A stretch of DNA of 64,000 nt from Serratia liquefaciens. Lineage in GTDB: Bacteria; Pseudomonadota; Gammaproteobacteria; Enterobacterales; Enterobacteriaceae. Below the pieces are notes generated by a model. That model worked only from the letters and a program-made list of their open reading frames with translations, did not search any database and was not told where the DNA came from. Location: contig JAAXZN010000048.1 of assembly GCA_012719855.1 (NCBI GenBank), positions 62,001 through 126,000 of the forward strand. Reading direction: 5' to 3'. The stretch's first letter is position 1; each line of letters opens with the position of its first letter. This document shows, one piece after another, positions 1-11,241 of this stretch. Both the position numbers and the translations under genes were made by a program.

Positions 1-34
1 TCGCATTGCCGACGCGGTGAAATCTGCGGGCTAA
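1..34 (+). CDS. glmM: Phosphoglucosamine mutase, C-terminal tail (partial)
   Basis: Only the last ten codons and the stop are inside the window. They read RIADAVKSAG, which matches the C-terminus of enterobacterial GlmM, the enzyme that interconverts glucosamine-6-phosphate and glucosamine-1-phosphate for cell-wall precursor synthesis. The position directly upstream of secG is the usual enterobacterial arrangement. The gene body lies before base 1, so nothing more can be said about it. Confidence 0.75.
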   Translation, partial: RIADAVKSAG

Positions 35-286
35 CGCTTTTTTGATCGGTCCGGGGGCGGCCGCTGCCCTCGGAAATCACAGCCTGCGAATTTTATTGGT
101 GTTTTTTTCCGCAAACGCGCCGGTGGCTGCAAATTGCCCTTGCGCGGTTTGGCGCCTTTGGTTAGTATTCACACCCGCTTCAGTGGGCAGTTTGATATAA
201 CGCCTGCGACTTCTTAATAGAATTAGAAGCCTTTGGGGTGTGAAGCATTTGGCACGCGGTGAAGCCGCAAGGATACGGGTACAACT

Positions 287-622
287 ATGTACGAAGCTCT
301 TCTGGTAATTTTCCTGCTGATCTCAATCGGGCTGGTTGCTCTGATTATGCTGCAGCAAGGTAAAGGCGCTGATATGGGAGCCTCATTCGGAGCAGGTGCT
401 TCTGGCACATTGTTCGGTTCGAGCGGTTCCGGTAACTTCATGACCCGCATGACGGCTGTGTTGGCGACGTTGTTCTTCGTCATCAGTCTGATCCTGGGCA
501 ACCTGAGCACCAACCAGAGCAAAAAAGGCAGCGAGTGGGAAAACCTGGGTCAGCCAGTGAAATCTGAGCAGACTACCGCGCCGGCAGCACCAACCAAGCC
601 GAGCAGCGATATCCCGCAGTAA
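287..622 (+). CDS. secG: Preprotein translocase subunit SecG
   Basis: A 111-residue inner-membrane subunit of the SecYEG protein-export channel, which helps SecA-driven translocation. It has two hydrophobic segments (about residues 2-22 and 52-72) separated by the conserved glycine-rich loop GKGADMGASFGAG, with a soluble Pro/Ala-rich tail ending in SDIPQ. Length matches the 110-residue E. coli protein. It starts at ATG 287 and lies between glmM and tRNA-Leu, as in other enterobacteria. Confidence 0.97.
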   Translation: MYEALLVIFLLISIGLVALIMLQQGKGADMGASFGAGASGTLFGSSGSGNFMTRMTAVLATLFFVISLILGNLSTNQSKKGSEWENLGQPVKSEQTTAPAAPTKPSSDIPQ

Positions 623-706
623 GCAGCATGCAGCATGCAGTAACAGAGTTTGAAAACGGTTGTTGTTACCTCATTAAAATAACGGCCGTTAGCAGTAAGA
701 ATCAGT

Positions 707-793
707 ACCGAGGTGGTGGAATTGGTAGACACGCTACCTTGAGGTGGTAGTGCCCTAACGGGCTTGTGGGTTCGAGTCCCATCCTCGGTACCA
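707..793 (+). tRNA. leuU: tRNA-Leu (GAG)
   Basis: An 87-nt class II tRNA. The seven-base acceptor stem (accgagg with cctcggt) is perfect and the 3' CCA is encoded. The anticodon stem ctacc/ggtag encloses the loop ttgaggt, giving anticodon GAG. The long variable arm (gtgccctaacgggct) is typical of leucine tRNAs. The position after secG matches E. coli leuU. Confidence 0.96.
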
Positions 794-853
794 AATCCCA
801 GAGATAACTTGCAATTTTGCGATTATCGGCGTAATATTTGCCACGTTTTCGGA

Positions 854-930
<77 letters not shown>

Positions 931-1065
931 CTTTCCTTTAAGTGTTTATTTTCAAATACACTTTTCGATTGAATTCCGCTTTTCTCGATCAACATTTGAA
1001 AATGACACTTGTTAGAAAGTTGCACCGAAGCCGCTCAGCGGCAAACAGGGTCCAGTTGCATAAAG

Positions 1066-1087
1066 CCCCGAATTTTCGGGGTTTTTT
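1066..1087 (+). terminator. Intrinsic terminator downstream of metY
   Basis: A perfect seven-pair stem (ccccgaa/ttcgggg) with a two-base loop is followed by six T residues. It lies between metY and rimP and would partly stop transcripts leaving the tRNA. In E. coli the metY-nusA leader also carries terminators that modulate the operon. Confidence 0.8.
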
Positions 1088-1109
1088 GTTATTTGGCAAC
1101 AGAATCACT

Positions 1110-1130
1110 GGGCTATTAGGCCCTTTTTTT
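1110..1130 (+). terminator. Second terminator-like hairpin before rimP
   Basis: A short gggc/gccc stem with a six-base loop is followed by seven consecutive T residues, ending only about 17 bases before the rimP start. With the hairpin at 1066-1087 it forms a tandem attenuator-like arrangement in the leader. The stem is only four pairs, so its strength alone is doubtful. Confidence 0.6.
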
Positions 1131-1147
1131 ATGTCTTGGGGGTGGGC

Positions 1148-1600
1148 TTGTCCACATTAGAGCAAAAATTAACAGAGATGCTTTCGGCACCGGTAGAAGC
1201 GTTGGGCTTTGAACTTGTAGGCATCGAATTTATTCGTGCGCGCCAATCGACGCTCCGTATCTATATTGACAGTGAAAACGGCATCAATGTTGACGATTGC
1301 GCTGATGTCAGCCACCAGGTCAGCGCTGTATTGGACGTCGAAGAGCCAATCACTGTCGCTTACAACTTGGAAGTCTCCTCTCCTGGCCTTGATCGCCCGA
1401 TGTTCACCGCCGAACACTATACTCGTTTCCTCGGTGATGAAGTCAGCTTGGTCCTGCGTATGGCCGTACAGAACCGTCGCAAATGGCAGGGCATTATCAA
1501 GTCTGTCGATGGCGAGATGATCACGGTTACTGTGGAAGGGAAAGATGAAGTGTTCGCGCTGAGCAATATCCAGAAAGCGAACCTGGTACCCCACTTTTAA
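1148..1600 (+). CDS. rimP: Ribosome maturation factor RimP
   Basis: A 150-residue cytoplasmic protein needed for 30S subunit assembly. I chose the TTG codon at 1148 because it gives the N-terminus (L)[10 protein letters not shown] and the 150-residue length of the E. coli protein. An upstream TTG at 1136 would only add four residues. The conserved [11 protein letters not shown] motif is near the middle, and the C-terminus ends [11 protein letters not shown] as in E. coli. It begins the rimP-nusA-infB-rbfA-truB cluster and ends 21 bases before nusA. Confidence 0.95.
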   Translation: MSTLEQKLTEMLSAPVEALGFELVGIEFIRARQSTLRIYIDSENGINVDDCADVSHQVSAVLDVEEPITVAYNLEVSSPGLDRPMFTAEHYTRFLGDEVSLVLRMAVQNRRKWQGIIKSVDGEMITVTVEGKDEVFALSNIQKANLVPHF

Positions 1601-1621
1601 AGTTTGGATGAGGCAACTAGG

Positions 1622-3130
1622 ATGAATAAAGAGATTCTGGCTGTTGTTGAAGCTGTTTCCAATGAAAAATCCCTTCCGCGTGAGAAGATTTTCGAAGCGC
1701 TGGAAACCGCATTAGCCACCGCCACCAAGAAAAAATACGAGCAGGAAATCGAAGTTCGCGTCAGCATTGACCGCAAAACTGGCGATTTCGACACCTTCCG
1801 CCGTTGGGTCGCCGTAGATGAAGTGACTCAGCCAACGCGTGAAATCACGCTGGAAGCTGCGCAGTATGAAGAGCCAGGCATCGAGCTGGGCGGTTATATC
1901 GAAGATCAGATTGAATCTGTGACCTTCGACCGTATCACCACTCAAACCGCGAAACAGGTTATCGTACAGAAAGTACGTGAAGCCGAGCGCGCTATGGTCG
2001 TTGATGCTTTCCGTCAGCACGAAGGTGAAATCGTCACCGGCGTGGTGAAGAAAGTTAACCGTGACAGCATTGCGCTGGATCTGGGCAGCAACGCCGAAGC
2101 GGTGATTGGCCGTGAAGACATGCTGCCACGCGAAAACTTCCGTCCAGGCGATCGTATCCGCGGCATCCTGTACGCCGTTCGTCCCGAAGCCCGTGGTGCT
2201 CAGCTGTTCGTCAGCCGCTCCAGCGCCGAGATGCTGAAAGAACTGTTCCGCATCGAAGTACCGGAAATCGGCGAAGAAGTGATTGAAATTAAAGCGGCAG
2301 CCCGCGATCCAGGCTCCCGTGCGAAAATTGCAGTGAAAACCAACGACAAACGCATCGACCCGGTCGGCGCTTGCGTAGGTATGCGCGGTGCGCGCGTTCA
2401 GGCCGTTTCGAGTGAGCTCGGCGGTGAACGTATCGACATCATCCTTTGGGATGATAACCCTGCGCAGTTCGTCATCAACGCCATGGCGCCGGCAGACGTT
2501 GCCTCGATCGTGGTTGATGAAGATAATTGCACTATGGATATCGCCGTTGAAGCCAGCAATCTGGCACAGGCGATCGGCCGTAACGGCCAAAACGTGCGTT
2601 TGGCATCCCAGCTGTTAAAACAACATCGTGACGATGACCGTTGGGAACTGAACGTGATGACGGCGGACGATCTGCAGGCCAAGCACCAGGCCGAAGCTCA
2701 TGCCGCCATTGATACCTTCACCAAGTATCTTGATATCGACGAAGATTTCGCCACCGTACTGGTTGAAGAAGGCTTCTCTACGCTGGAAGAATTGGCTTAC
2801 GTGCCAATCAAAGAGCTGCTGGAAATCGACGGTCTGGATGAAGATATGGTTGAAGCGTTGCGCGATCGCGCCAAAGCTGCATTGACCACGCTGGCCCTGG
2901 CTCAAGAAGAAAGCCTGGGCGACCAAAAACCTGCTGACGATTTGCTCAACCTTCCGGGTCTTGAGCGCAGCATGGCCTTTAAACTGGCCGCGCGTGGGGT
3001 TTGTACGCTGGAAGATCTTGCCGAGCAGGGTGTTGACGATCTGGCTGATATTGAAGGGCTTAGCGATGAGCAAGCCGGCGAGCTGATTATGGCCGCACGT
3101 AATATCTGTTGGTTTGGCGACAACGCGTAA
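1622..3130 (+). CDS. nusA: Transcription termination/antitermination factor NusA
   Basis: NusA binds RNA polymerase and modulates pausing, intrinsic termination and antitermination. The ATG at 1622 gives [16 protein letters not shown], the standard start. Visible modules are the polymerase-binding N-domain (1-130), S1 (about 135-200), two KH domains (about 230-350, with the second-KH motif [10 protein letters not shown]) and two acidic C-terminal repeats (about 365-502). The protein is 502 residues against 495 in E. coli. The difference lies at residues 332-340, where LKQHRDDDR replaces the two-residue S-G before WELNVM in KH2. Confidence 0.97.
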   Translation: MNKEILAVVEAVSNEKSLPREKIFEALETALATATKKKYEQEIEVRVSIDRKTGDFDTFRRWVAVDEVTQPTREITLEAAQYEEPGIELGGYIEDQIESVTFDRITTQTAKQVIVQKVREAERAMVVDAFRQHEGEIVTGVVKKVNRDSIALDLGSNAEAVIGREDMLPRENFRPGDRIRGILYAVRPEARGAQLFVSRSSAEMLKELFRIEVPEIGEEVIEIKAAARDPGSRAKIAVKTNDKRIDPVGACVGMRGARVQAVSSELGGERIDIILWDDNPAQFVINAMAPADVASIVVDEDNCTMDIAVEASNLAQAIGRNGQNVRLASQLLKQHRDDDRWELNVMTADDLQAKHQAEAHAAIDTFTKYLDIDEDFATVLVEEGFSTLEELAYVPIKELLEIDGLDEDMVEALRDRAKAALTTLALAQEESLGDQKPADDLLNLPGLERSMAFKLAARGVCTLEDLAEQGVDDLADIEGLSDEQAGELIMAARNICWFGDNA

Positions 3131-3154
3131 TAAACTGTAGCAGGAAGGAACAGC

Positions 3155-5842
3155 ATGACGACAGATGTAACCGTAAAATCGCTGGCAGCAGAGATTCAGA
3201 CTCCAGTTGATCGCCTGGTACAGCAGTTTGCTGATGCAGGGATTAACAAGTCTGAGACAGACTCTGTAACCCAACACGAGAAAGAAGCCTTACTGGCGCA
3301 CCTGAACCGTGAACACGGTAGCGCGCCTGGTAAGCTCACGTTGCAGCGCAAAACGCGCAGCACCTTGAATATTCCGAGCACCGGCGGTAAAAGTAAATCG
3401 GTGCAAATTGAGGTCCGCAAGAAACGCACTTATGTAAATCGCGATACGCCAGAAGCCCAACAGGCTGAAGCGGCAGAGCAGGCACAGCGTGAAGCGGAAG
3501 AGCAGGCACAGCGCGAAGCGGAAGAGCTAGCGAAACGCGAAGCAGAAGCGAAGCGCGCAGCCGAAGAGCAAGCCAAACGTGAGGCCGCGGAGATTGCTAA
3601 GCGTAATTCAGCGGAAAAAGAAAAAGTGACGAATCAACATACCGACGAAATGACCAAGCCAGCTCAGGCAGAAAAAGCACGCCGTGAAGCCGAAGCCGCC
3701 GAACTGAAACGTAAAGCGGAAGAGGAAGTACGCCGTAAGGTCGAAGAAGACGCCAAACGCGTTGCGGAAGAAGCTCGCCGCATGGCAGAAGAGAACGGTG
3801 AGAAGTGGGCCGAAGCTGAAGCAGCAAGCGCTGCGGTTGAAACAGCCGATTACCACGTGACCACCTCTCAGCATGCCCGTGCAGCTGAAGACGAAAACGA
3901 CGCCAAAGTTGAAGGCGAACGCCGTAGCCGCACTCGTGGCGGTAAAGCGACCAAGCAGAAGAAAGGCAACAAACTTTCCGAGTCTAAAGCAGACCGTGAA
4001 GAAGCGCGCGCCGTTACCCGTGGCGGTAAAGGCAAGCGTAAGCCAAGCACTCTGCAGCAGGGCTTCAACAAACCGGCTCAGGTGGTTAACCGTGACGTTG
4101 TGATCGGCGAAACCATCACCGTAGCCGAACTGGCTAACAAGATGGCGGTTAAAGGCTCTCAGGTCATCAAAGCGATGATGAAACTGGGCGCAATGGCCAC
4201 CATTAACCAGGTCATCGATCAGGAAACCGCACAGCTGGTTGCCGAAGAGATGGGCCACAAAGTTATCCTGCGTCGTGAGAACGAGCTGGAAGAAGCGCTG
4301 ATGAGCGACCGTGATACCGGTGCAGCGGCTGAGCCACGTGCGCCAGTCGTGACCATCATGGGCCACGTCGACCACGGTAAAACTTCTTTGCTGGACTACA
4401 TCCGCTCCACCAAGGTGGCAGCAGGCGAGGCCGGCGGTATTACCCAGCATATCGGTGCTTACCACGTAGAAACCGACAACGGCATGATCACCTTCCTGGA
4501 TACCCCAGGCCACGCAGCCTTTACTTCAATGCGTGCCCGTGGTGCTCAGGCGACTGACATCGTTGTTCTGGTTGTTGCTGCCGACGACGGCGTGATGCCG
4601 CAAACCATCGAAGCTATCCAGCATGCGAAAGCAGCGCAGGTGCCGTTGGTGGTTGCAGTGAACAAAATTGACAAGCCGGAAGCCGATCCGGATCGCGTTA
4701 AGCAAGAACTGTCCCAGTACGGCGTTATGCCGGAAGAGTGGGGCGGCGAAGCTCAGTTCGTTCACGTATCTGCGAAAGCCGGTACCGGTATCGACGAACT
4801 GTTGAACGCTATCCTGCTGCAGTCCGAAGTTCTCGAACTGAAAGCGGTACGCAGCGGCATGGCCAGCGGCGTAGTTATCGAATCCTTCCTGGATAAAGGT
4901 CGTGGTCCGGTTGCTACCGTACTGGTACAGGAAGGTACGCTGAACAAAGGCGATATCGTTCTGTGTGGCTTCGAATACGGCCGCGTACGTGCGATGCGTG
5001 ACGAGCTGGGTCGCGAAGTGACCTCTGCGGGTCCTTCTATTCCGGTTGAGATCCTGGGCCTGTCCAGCGTTCCTGCCGCCGGTGATGAAGCGACCGTGGT
5101 CCGTGACGAGAAGAAAGCGCGTGAAGTTGCGCTGTACCGTCAAGGCAAGTTCCGCGAAGTTAAACTGGCGCGTCAGCAGAAATCTAAACTGGAAAACATG
5201 TTTGCGAACATGACCGACGGTGAAGTTTCTGAGCTGAACATCGTACTGAAATCCGACGTACAGGGTTCTTGTGAAGCCATCATGGATTCACTGTTGAAAC
5301 TCTCTACCGACGAAGTGAAAGTGAAGATTGTTGGTTCTGGCGTCGGCGGTATCACTGAAACCGACGCAACGCTGGCAGCCGCTTCCAACGCCATCATCCT
5401 GGGCTTCAACGTCCGTGCCGACGCTTCTGCGCGCCGCGTGATTGAAGCAGAAAGTCTGGATCTGCGTTACTACTCCGTGATCTATAACCTGATCGACGAA
5501 GTGAAGCAGGCGATGAGCGGTATGTTGGCGCCTGAGTACAAGCAGCAGATCATCGGTCTGGCAGAAGTGCGTGACGTGTTCAAATCACCTAAGTTCGGTG
5601 CTATTGCCGGTTGTATGGTTACCGAAGGTAACATCAAGCGTCACAACCCAATCCGCGTTCTGCGCGACAACGTGGTTATCTATGAAGGCGAGCTGGAATC
5701 CCTGCGCCGCTTCAAAGATGACGTTAACGAAGTCCGTAACGGCATGGAATGTGGTATCGGCGTTAAGAACTACAACGACGTGCGCGTCGGCGACATGATC
5801 GAAGTCTTCGAAATCATCGAGATCCAACGTACCATCGCTTAA
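3155..5842 (+). CDS. infB: Translation initiation factor IF-2
   Basis: An 895-residue GTPase that delivers fMet-tRNA to the 30S subunit. The N-terminal IF2 domain is followed by a long charged Glu/Ala/Arg/Lys-rich helical region (about 105-230) of repeats such as REAEEQA. The G domain has GHVDHGKT at about 403, DTPGH near 449 and NKID near 503, followed by the C-terminal tRNA-binding domains. Internal starts are known for E. coli IF2 and are plausible here. It follows nusA by 24 bases in the same operon. Confidence 0.97.
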   Translation: MTTDVTVKSLAAEIQTPVDRLVQQFADAGINKSETDSVTQHEKEALLAHLNREHGSAPGKLTLQRKTRSTLNIPSTGGKSKSVQIEVRKKRTYVNRDTPEAQQAEAAEQAQREAEEQAQREAEELAKREAEAKRAAEEQAKREAAEIAKRNSAEKEKVTNQHTDEMTKPAQAEKARREAEAAELKRKAEEEVRRKVEEDAKRVAEEARRMAEENGEKWAEAEAASAAVETADYHVTTSQHARAAEDENDAKVEGERRSRTRGGKATKQKKGNKLSESKADREEARAVTRGGKGKRKPSTLQQGFNKPAQVVNRDVVIGETITVAELANKMAVKGSQVIKAMMKLGAMATINQVIDQETAQLVAEEMGHKVILRRENELEEALMSDRDTGAAAEPRAPVVTIMGHVDHGKTSLLDYIRSTKVAAGEAGGITQHIGAYHVETDNGMITFLDTPGHAAFTSMRARGAQATDIVVLVVAADDGVMPQTIEAIQHAKAAQVPLVVAVNKIDKPEADPDRVKQELSQYGVMPEEWGGEAQFVHVSAKAGTGIDELLNAILLQSEVLELKAVRSGMASGVVIESFLDKGRGPVATVLVQEGTLNKGDIVLCGFEYGRVRAMRDELGREVTSAGPSIPVEILGLSSVPAAGDEATVVRDEKKAREVALYRQGKFREVKLARQQKSKLENMFANMTDGEVSELNIVLKSDVQGSCEAIMDSLLKLSTDEVKVKIVGSGVGGITETDATLAAASNAIILGFNVRADASARRVIEAESLDLRYYSVIYNLIDEVKQAMSGMLAPEYKQQIIGLAEVRDVFKSPKFGAIAGCMVTEGNIKRHNPIRVLRDNVVIYEGELESLRRFKDDVNEVRNGMECGIGVKNYNDVRVGDMIEVFEIIEIQRTIA

Positions 5843-5910
5843 CGCTAGCACATCTGCTTAAGTCTTTTCTGGGGGGCCTTGTGCCCCCCGATTTGTCTGG
5901 AGAATCCAAA

Positions 5911-6321
5911 ATGGCAAAAGAATTCAGCCGCGGTCAGCGCGTGGCACAAGAAATGCAAAAAGAGATTGCTATCATTCTGCAGCGTGAAGTCAAAGATCCG
6001 CGTATCGGCATGGCTACCGTTTCTGGTGTAGAAGTTTCTCGTGATTTGGCCTACGCCAAAGTTTATGTCACCTTCCTGAACGTGTTGACCGAAAACGCCG
6101 ATCCGGAACTGGTGCCAAACGGTATCAAAGCGCTGCAAGACGCTTCTGGCTACATCCGTACGTTGCTGGGCAAAGCCATGCGCCTGCGTGTAGTTCCTGA
6201 GCTGACCTTCGCTTACGACAACTCCCTGGTTGAAGGCATGCGCATGTCCAACCTGGTGACCAACGTAGTGAAGAACGACGCCGAACGCCGTTCCGCATCA
6301 GGCGATGACGAGGAGGCTTAA
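5911..6321 (+). CDS. rbfA: Ribosome-binding factor A
   Basis: RbfA is a 136-residue KH-like protein that binds 30S particles and helps 16S rRNA 5'-end maturation and cold adaptation. The ATG at 5911 follows a GGAG motif and yields [20 protein letters not shown], the family start. A GC hairpin (ggggggc/gccccccg, about 5871-5889) without a T tract lies between infB and this gene. The stop overlaps the truB start by one base, so the two are probably translationally coupled. Confidence 0.95.
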   Translation: MAKEFSRGQRVAQEMQKEIAIILQREVKDPRIGMATVSGVEVSRDLAYAKVYVTFLNVLTENADPELVPNGIKALQDASGYIRTLLGKAMRLRVVPELTFAYDNSLVEGMRMSNLVTNVVKNDAERRSASGDDEEA

Positions 6322-7265
6322 TGAGTCGCCCTCGTCGCCGCGGCCGTGATATCCACGGCGTCCTGTTGCTGGACAAACCGCAGGGCCTGTCGTCTAACGA
6401 CGCCCTGCAAAAAGTAAAGCGTCTCTATAACGCCAACCGTGCGGGCCACACTGGCGCGCTCGACCCGCTGGCGACCGGCATGCTGCCGATTTGCCTCGGT
6501 GAGGCGACCAAGTTTTCCCAATTTCTGCTCGACTCCGACAAACGCTACCGCGTTATTGCCCGACTGGGTCAGCGCACCGATACCTCGGACGCCGATGGCC
6601 AGATCGTGCAGGAACGTCCGGTGAACTTCACCCAGGCGCAGCTCGATGTGGCGCTGGATAGCTTCCGCGGCGATATCAAGCAGGTGCCTTCGATGTATTC
6701 GGCGCTGAAGTACCAGGGCAAGAAACTCTATGAGTATGCTCGTCAGGGCATCGAAGTCCCACGCGAAGCACGCAGCATTACCGTTTACGACCTGCAGTTT
6801 ATCCGCTGGGAAGGGGACGAGCTGGAGCTGGAAATTCACTGTTCGAAAGGCACCTACATCCGGACCATTACCGACGACCTCGGTGAGCTGCTCGGGTGTG
6901 GCGCACACGTGATCTACCTGCGTCGCCTGCAGGTGGCGACCTATCCGACCGAACGTATGGTCACATTGGAACAACTGAACGAATTGCTGGAGCAGGCACA
7001 GGTGCAGGAAATCGCGCCGGCCGAGCTGCTCGATCCGCTGCTGATGCCGATGGACAGTCCGGTGGAGAACTACCCGGAAGTGAATTTGCTGCCGGTGGTT
7101 GCCGGATATGTCAAGCAGGGGCAGCCCGTACAGGTTGCCGGTGCACCGGCTTCGGGCATGGTGCGTATCACCGAAGGTGAAGAGCGTAAATTTATCGGCG
7201 TGGGCGATATTGCCGATGACGGTCGTGTGGCACCGCGCCGCCTGGTAGTCGAATATTTCGACTGA
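6321..7265 (+). CDS. truB: tRNA pseudouridine(55) synthase TruB
   Basis: A 314-residue enzyme that converts U55 in the T-loop of tRNAs to pseudouridine. The catalytic motif [12 protein letters not shown] is present, with Asp48 at the E. coli position. The C-terminal PUA-like region carries the usual [10 protein letters not shown] segment. Its ATG overlaps the rbfA stop (TAATG), continuing the operon; rpsO follows after a 123-base gap with its own leader. Confidence 0.96.
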   Translation: MSRPRRRGRDIHGVLLLDKPQGLSSNDALQKVKRLYNANRAGHTGALDPLATGMLPICLGEATKFSQFLLDSDKRYRVIARLGQRTDTSDADGQIVQERPVNFTQAQLDVALDSFRGDIKQVPSMYSALKYQGKKLYEYARQGIEVPREARSITVYDLQFIRWEGDELELEIHCSKGTYIRTITDDLGELLGCGAHVIYLRRLQVATYPTERMVTLEQLNELLEQAQVQEIAPAELLDPLLMPMDSPVENYPEVNLLPVVAGYVKQGQPVQVAGAPASGMVRITEGEERKFIGVGDIADDGRVAPRRLVVEYFD

Positions 7266-7388
7266 GGGTAGAAAACGCACTGCCTTGCGATCGCACTGCG
7301 CTAAGGGTAGAATGGCGCAGCTTATGCATTGGGTTGCTGAATTAGAGATCGGCGCCTGTATTTATTATCTATAATCTGGAGTATTACA

Positions 7389-7658
7389 ATGTCTCTAAGT
7401 GTTGAAGCTAAAGCTAAAATCGTAGCTGATTTCGGTCGTGGTACTAACGACAGCGGTTCTTCCGAAGTTCAGGTTGCCCTGTTGACTGCGCAGATCAACC
7501 ATCTGCAAGGCCACTTCTCAGAGCACAAAAAAGATCACCACAGCCGTCGTGGTCTGCTGCGTATGGTTTCTCAGCGTCGTAAGCTGCTGGACTACCTGAA
7601 GCGTAAAGATGTAGCACGTTACACCAGCCTGATCGAGCGTCTGGGTCTGCGTCGCTAA
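7389..7658 (+). CDS. rpsO: 30S ribosomal protein S15
   Basis: An 89-residue primary 16S rRNA-binding protein. The conserved segments [11 protein letters not shown] and the [19 protein letters not shown] region match the family over its full length. It is preceded by an ATAATCTGGAGT ribosome-binding site and followed by a strong terminator, with pnp beyond it, as in E. coli, where S15 represses its own translation. Confidence 0.97.
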   Translation: MSLSVEAKAKIVADFGRGTNDSGSSEVQVALLTAQINHLQGHFSEHKKDHHSRRGLLRMVSQRRKLLDYLKRKDVARYTSLIERLGLRR

Positions 7659-7676
7659 TCTAGCGAGTTTCAGCGG

Positions 7677-7702
7677 AAAGGGGCCTATTTGGGCCCCTTT
7701 CT
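7677..7702 (+). terminator. rpsO terminator
   Basis: The stem aaaggggcc/gggcccctttc with a short ATTT-type loop is followed by a T-rich stretch just after the rpsO stop. It matches the known rpsO-pnp intergenic terminator position in E. coli, where readthrough still feeds pnp. Confidence 0.85.
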
Positions 7703-7776
7703 TCTAGGAAGCATAAGCAAATCAGGTTAATGTATTACTGATGTTTCCAAACAGGATCTTCCATTACAGAGGTTCG

Positions 7777-7832
7777 CGCGGCTAATGAGAGGCTTTGTCT
7801 CAGGCTTGAGATAAGGATTGTCATTAGTCGCG
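7777..7832 (+). promoter_or_regulatory. pnp leader stem, probable RNase III processing site
   Basis: Two 12-base arms, cgcggctaatga (7777-7788) and tcattagtcgcg (7821-7832), pair along their whole length with one G-U pair, and the internal region can fold further. It lies about 80 bases before the pnp start. In E. coli a long leader stem at this place is cut by RNase III and PNPase then represses its own translation. The function here is inferred from position and structure. Confidence 0.75.
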
Positions 7833-7913
7833 AGGATGTAGTGAGAAGGCAAATCGAGTCACTGGCGTGTCGAGTCGTCAATACGATTGCGCGCCTAATC
7901 TAAGGATATAATT

Positions 7914-10031
7914 TTGCTGACACCGATCATTCGCAAATTCCAATATGGCCAGCATACCGTCACTATCGAGACCGGTATGATGGCTCGTCAAGCCACCGCC
8001 GCCGTGATGGTGAGCATGGATGACACCGCTGTATTCGTTACCGTAGTTGGCCAGAAAAAAGCCAAACCAGGCCAGAGCTTCTTCCCACTGACCGTTAACT
8101 ATCAGGAGCGTACCTACGCTGCTGGTCGTATCCCGGGCAGCTTCTTCCGTCGTGAAGGCCGTCCGAGCGAAGGTGAGACTCTGACCTCCCGTCTGATTGA
8201 CCGTCCGATCCGTCCACTGTTCCCGGACAGCTTCCTGAACGAAGTTCAGGTCATTGCGACCGTGGTTTCCGTTAACCCGCAGGTTAACCCGGACATCGTT
8301 GCGATGATCGGCGCTTCTGCAGCCCTGAGCCTGTCCGGTATTCCGTTCAATGGCCCAATCGGTTCTGCTCGCGTGGGTTACATCAACAACCAGTACGTGC
8401 TGAACCCGACTACCGACGAGCTGAAAGAAAGCAGCCTGGACTTGGTGGTTGCCGGTACCGCTGGCGCAGTACTGATGGTTGAATCCGAAGCTGACGTTCT
8501 GAGCGAAGACCAGATGCTGGGCGCGGTGGTATTTGGCCACGAGCAACAGCAGATCGTTATCGAGAACATCAATTCCCTGGTTGCCGAAGCCGGCAAGCCT
8601 AAGTGGGACTGGCAGGCACCTGCAGTCAACGAAGCGCTGCACGCACGCGTTGCAGAACTGGCAGAAGGCCGCTTGGGTGACGCTTATCACATCACCGAAA
8701 AACAAGAGCGTTACGCTCAGGTAGATGCGATCAAGAGCAGCGTTGTTGAAACCCTGCTGGCACAGGACGAAACCCTGGACGCGTCTGAAATTCAGGACAT
8801 CCTGGGCAGCGTTGAGAAAAACGTCGTTCGTAGCCGCGTGCTGCGTGGCGAGCCGCGTATCGACGGCCGCGAAAAAGACATGATCCGTGGTCTGGACGTG
8901 CGCACCGGCGTACTGCCGCGTACCCACGGTTCCGCACTGTTCACCCGTGGCGAGACTCAGGCTCTGGTCACTGCAACTCTGGGTACTGCCCGTGATGCGC
9001 AGAACCTGGATGAGCTGATGGGCGAGAAAACCGACAGCTTCCTGTTCCACTACAACTTCCCTCCGTACTCCGTTGGTGAGACCGGGATGGTAGGTTCGCC
9101 TAAACGTCGTGAAATTGGTCACGGTCGCCTGGCGAAACGCGGCGTATTGGCTATGATGCCTAAAGCAGAAGATTTCCCGTACACGGTGCGTGTGGTTTCC
9201 GAAATCACCGAATCCAACGGTTCTTCTTCCATGGCTTCAGTCTGTGGCGCTTCTCTGGCGCTGATGGACGCAGGTGTGCCAATCAAAGCCGCCGTTGCGG
9301 GTATCGCAATGGGCCTGGTGAAAGAACAAGATAACTTTGTGGTTCTGTCCGACATTCTGGGTGACGAAGATCACCTGGGCGACATGGACTTCAAAGTGGC
9401 CGGTAGCCGTGACGGTATCACCGCGCTGCAGATGGACATTAAAATTGAAGGCATCACCCGCGAAATCATGCAGGTAGCTCTGAACCAGGCCAAGGGCGCG
9501 CGTCTGCACATCCTGGGCGTAATGGAACAGGCTATCAGCACTCCGCGTGGCGATATCTCTCAGTTCGCACCACGTATTCACACTATCCGAATCAACCCGG
9601 ACAAGATCAAAGACGTGATTGGTAAAGGCGGTTCTGTCATCCGTGCGCTGACTGAAGAGACCGGTACTACCATCGAAATCGAAGATGATGGTACAGTTAA
9701 AATCGCTGCTACCGACGGTGAGAAAGCGAAATTCGCTATTCGCCGCATCGAAGAGATCACTGCCGAGATCGAAGTGGGCCGTATTTACCAGGGTAAAGTT
9801 ACCCGTATCGTTGATTTCGGCGCATTCGTGGCGATCGGCGGCGGTAAAGAAGGTCTGGTGCACATCTCTCAAATCGCTGACAAGCGCGTTGAGAAAGTGA
9901 CCGACTATCTGCAGATGGGTCAGGAAGTGCCGGTTAAGGTACTGGAAGTTGACCGTCAGGGCCGCGTGCGTCTGAGCATCAAAGAAGCGACCGCACCAGA
10001 AGCAGGTTCACCTGCGCCTGAAGCAGAATAA
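7914..10031 (+). CDS. pnp: Polyribonucleotide nucleotidyltransferase (PNPase)
   Basis: A 705-residue 3'-5' phosphorolytic exoribonuclease and degradosome component. The start codon is TTG at 7914, giving [21 protein letters not shown], with AAGGATAT upstream. Two RNase PH domains fill residues 1-545, followed by a KH domain (GKGG at about 570) and an S1 domain from about 622 ([17 protein letters not shown]). The C-terminal tail is short and acidic. Confidence 0.96.
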   Translation: MLTPIIRKFQYGQHTVTIETGMMARQATAAVMVSMDDTAVFVTVVGQKKAKPGQSFFPLTVNYQERTYAAGRIPGSFFRREGRPSEGETLTSRLIDRPIRPLFPDSFLNEVQVIATVVSVNPQVNPDIVAMIGASAALSLSGIPFNGPIGSARVGYINNQYVLNPTTDELKESSLDLVVAGTAGAVLMVESEADVLSEDQMLGAVVFGHEQQQIVIENINSLVAEAGKPKWDWQAPAVNEALHARVAELAEGRLGDAYHITEKQERYAQVDAIKSSVVETLLAQDETLDASEIQDILGSVEKNVVRSRVLRGEPRIDGREKDMIRGLDVRTGVLPRTHGSALFTRGETQALVTATLGTARDAQNLDELMGEKTDSFLFHYNFPPYSVGETGMVGSPKRREIGHGRLAKRGVLAMMPKAEDFPYTVRVVSEITESNGSSSMASVCGASLALMDAGVPIKAAVAGIAMGLVKEQDNFVVLSDILGDEDHLGDMDFKVAGSRDGITALQMDIKIEGITREIMQVALNQAKGARLHILGVMEQAISTPRGDISQFAPRIHTIRINPDKIKDVIGKGGSVIRALTEETGTTIEIEDDGTVKIAATDGEKAKFAIRRIEEITAEIEVGRIYQGKVTRIVDFGAFVAIGGGKEGLVHISQIADKRVEKVTDYLQMGQEVPVKVLEVDRQGRVRLSIKEATAPEAGSPAPEAE

Positions 10032-10048
10032 CTGTATAGATAGATTTA

Positions 10049-10076
10049 CAGCTCCCGGCCATGGGGTTGGGAGCTG
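10049..10076 (+). terminator. Hairpin after pnp
   Basis: An inverted repeat cagctccc/gggagctg with a 12-base loop lies 18 bases after the pnp stop. Only a weak T run (ttcg) follows, so it may act as an mRNA stabiliser or a weak terminator before nlpI. Confidence 0.5.
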
Positions 10077-10159
10077 TTCGTATCGCGCGGGTAGGATGCC
10101 TGCGTATTAGCAAACGGATGAAAGGATGTTCATCCAATGTTTGTCTTCGGGAGTGGGAA

Positions 10160-11044
10160 ATGAAGCCTTTCTTGCGCTGGTGTTACGTTGCGACAGCACT
10201 CATGCTGGCAGGATGCAGCAACCATGATTGGCGTAAAGACGAAGTTTTGGCGATCCCGTTGCAGCCAACTCTGCAGCAGGAAGTGATCCTGGCGCGCATG
10301 GAACAAATACTTGCCAGCCGGGCACTGACGGACGATGAGCGTGCGCAGCTTTTATATGAGCGCGGTGTGCTGTATGATAGCCTCGGGCTACGTGCACTGG
10401 CGCGCAATGATTTCTCGCAAGCGCTGGCGATACGTCCTGATATGCCAGAAGTTTTCAACTACCTGGGCATTTACTTAACGCAGGCAGGCAATTTTGATGC
10501 TGCCTATGAAGCGTTTGATTCTGTACTAGAGCTTGATCCAACTTACAATTACGCGCGTTTAAACCGGGGCATCGCACTGTATTATGGCGGCCGCTTCCCG
10601 TTGGCGCAGGATGATCTGCAGGCGTTTTATCAAGACGACCCAAACGATCCCTTCCGTTCGTTGTGGCTTTATCTGGTGGAAAGAGAAATCGATCCCAAGA
10701 AGGCTGACGTAGCGCTCCAGCAGCGTTATGACAAAGCGAACCGAGGGCAATGGGGATGGAATATTGTCGAATTCTACCTGGGCAACATCAGTGAAAAAAC
10801 GCTGATGGAAAGGCTCAAGGCAGATGCAACGGATAACACTTCGCTCGCTGAGCATCTCAGTGAAACTGACTTCTATTTAGGTAAACATTACCTAAGTCTG
10901 GGGGACAAGGACACCGCTTCGGCGCTGTTCAAACTGACGGTCGCTAACAACGTTCATAACTTCGTTGAGCACCGCTATGCATTGTTGGAATTGGCGCTGT
11001 TAGGCCAAGAACAAGACGACCTATCGGAATCGGACCAGCAATAG
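10160..11044 (+). CDS. nlpI: Lipoprotein NlpI, TPR adaptor
   Basis: A 294-residue outer-membrane lipoprotein with tetratricopeptide repeats. In E. coli it acts as an adaptor for peptidoglycan hydrolases and for the protease Prc. The ATG at 10160 gives a signal peptide ending in the lipobox LAGC, with Cys19 as the lipidated residue. TPR units are visible at about 60-160 ([26 protein letters not shown] and the next repeat). The upstream in-frame extension from 10061 was rejected because it would bury the signal peptide. The neighbour order pnp-nlpI-yrbN-deaD matches E. coli. Confidence 0.95.
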   Translation: MKPFLRWCYVATALMLAGCSNHDWRKDEVLAIPLQPTLQQEVILARMEQILASRALTDDERAQLLYERGVLYDSLGLRALARNDFSQALAIRPDMPEVFNYLGIYLTQAGNFDAAYEAFDSVLELDPTYNYARLNRGIALYYGGRFPLAQDDLQAFYQDDPNDPFRSLWLYLVEREIDPKKADVALQQRYDKANRGQWGWNIVEFYLGNISEKTLMERLKADATDNTSLAEHLSETDFYLGKHYLSLGDKDTASALFKLTVANNVHNFVEHRYALLELALLGQEQDDLSESDQQ

Positions 11045-11160
11045 CTGACGAACAACTATCAGCCTGATATACATTGGTTTTTTGCCAAAGTTATCGTCTT
11101 AACGGGCGAGGGCTTTTTTGTTCGTTTTATAATCTAATTTGAGCCGGTTCACACTTTTCA

Positions 11161-11241
11161 ATGAAAATGACTGAAAATTTTCTCGACGAGTTATGTAGAC
11201 TGGCTGCCATTATTAATGAGGCACGTGTACATGACTACTGA
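11161..11241 (+). CDS. yrbN: Small protein YrbN, upstream of and overlapping deaD
   Basis: A 26-codon reading frame beginning [20 protein letters not shown] and ending ARVHDY. It matches my recollection of the small E. coli protein YrbN in the same place. Its TGA (11239-11241) overlaps the first codons of deaD, whose ATG is at 11231. The overlap suggests coupled translation or leader-peptide control of deaD. No function is established from the sequence. Confidence 0.85.
   Translation: MKMTENFLDELCRLAAIINEARVHDY

Noticed and set aside
3608-4513. 301-residue minus-strand frame inside infB
   Set aside because: It is a shadow of the infB codon pattern, with no start signal or family motif.
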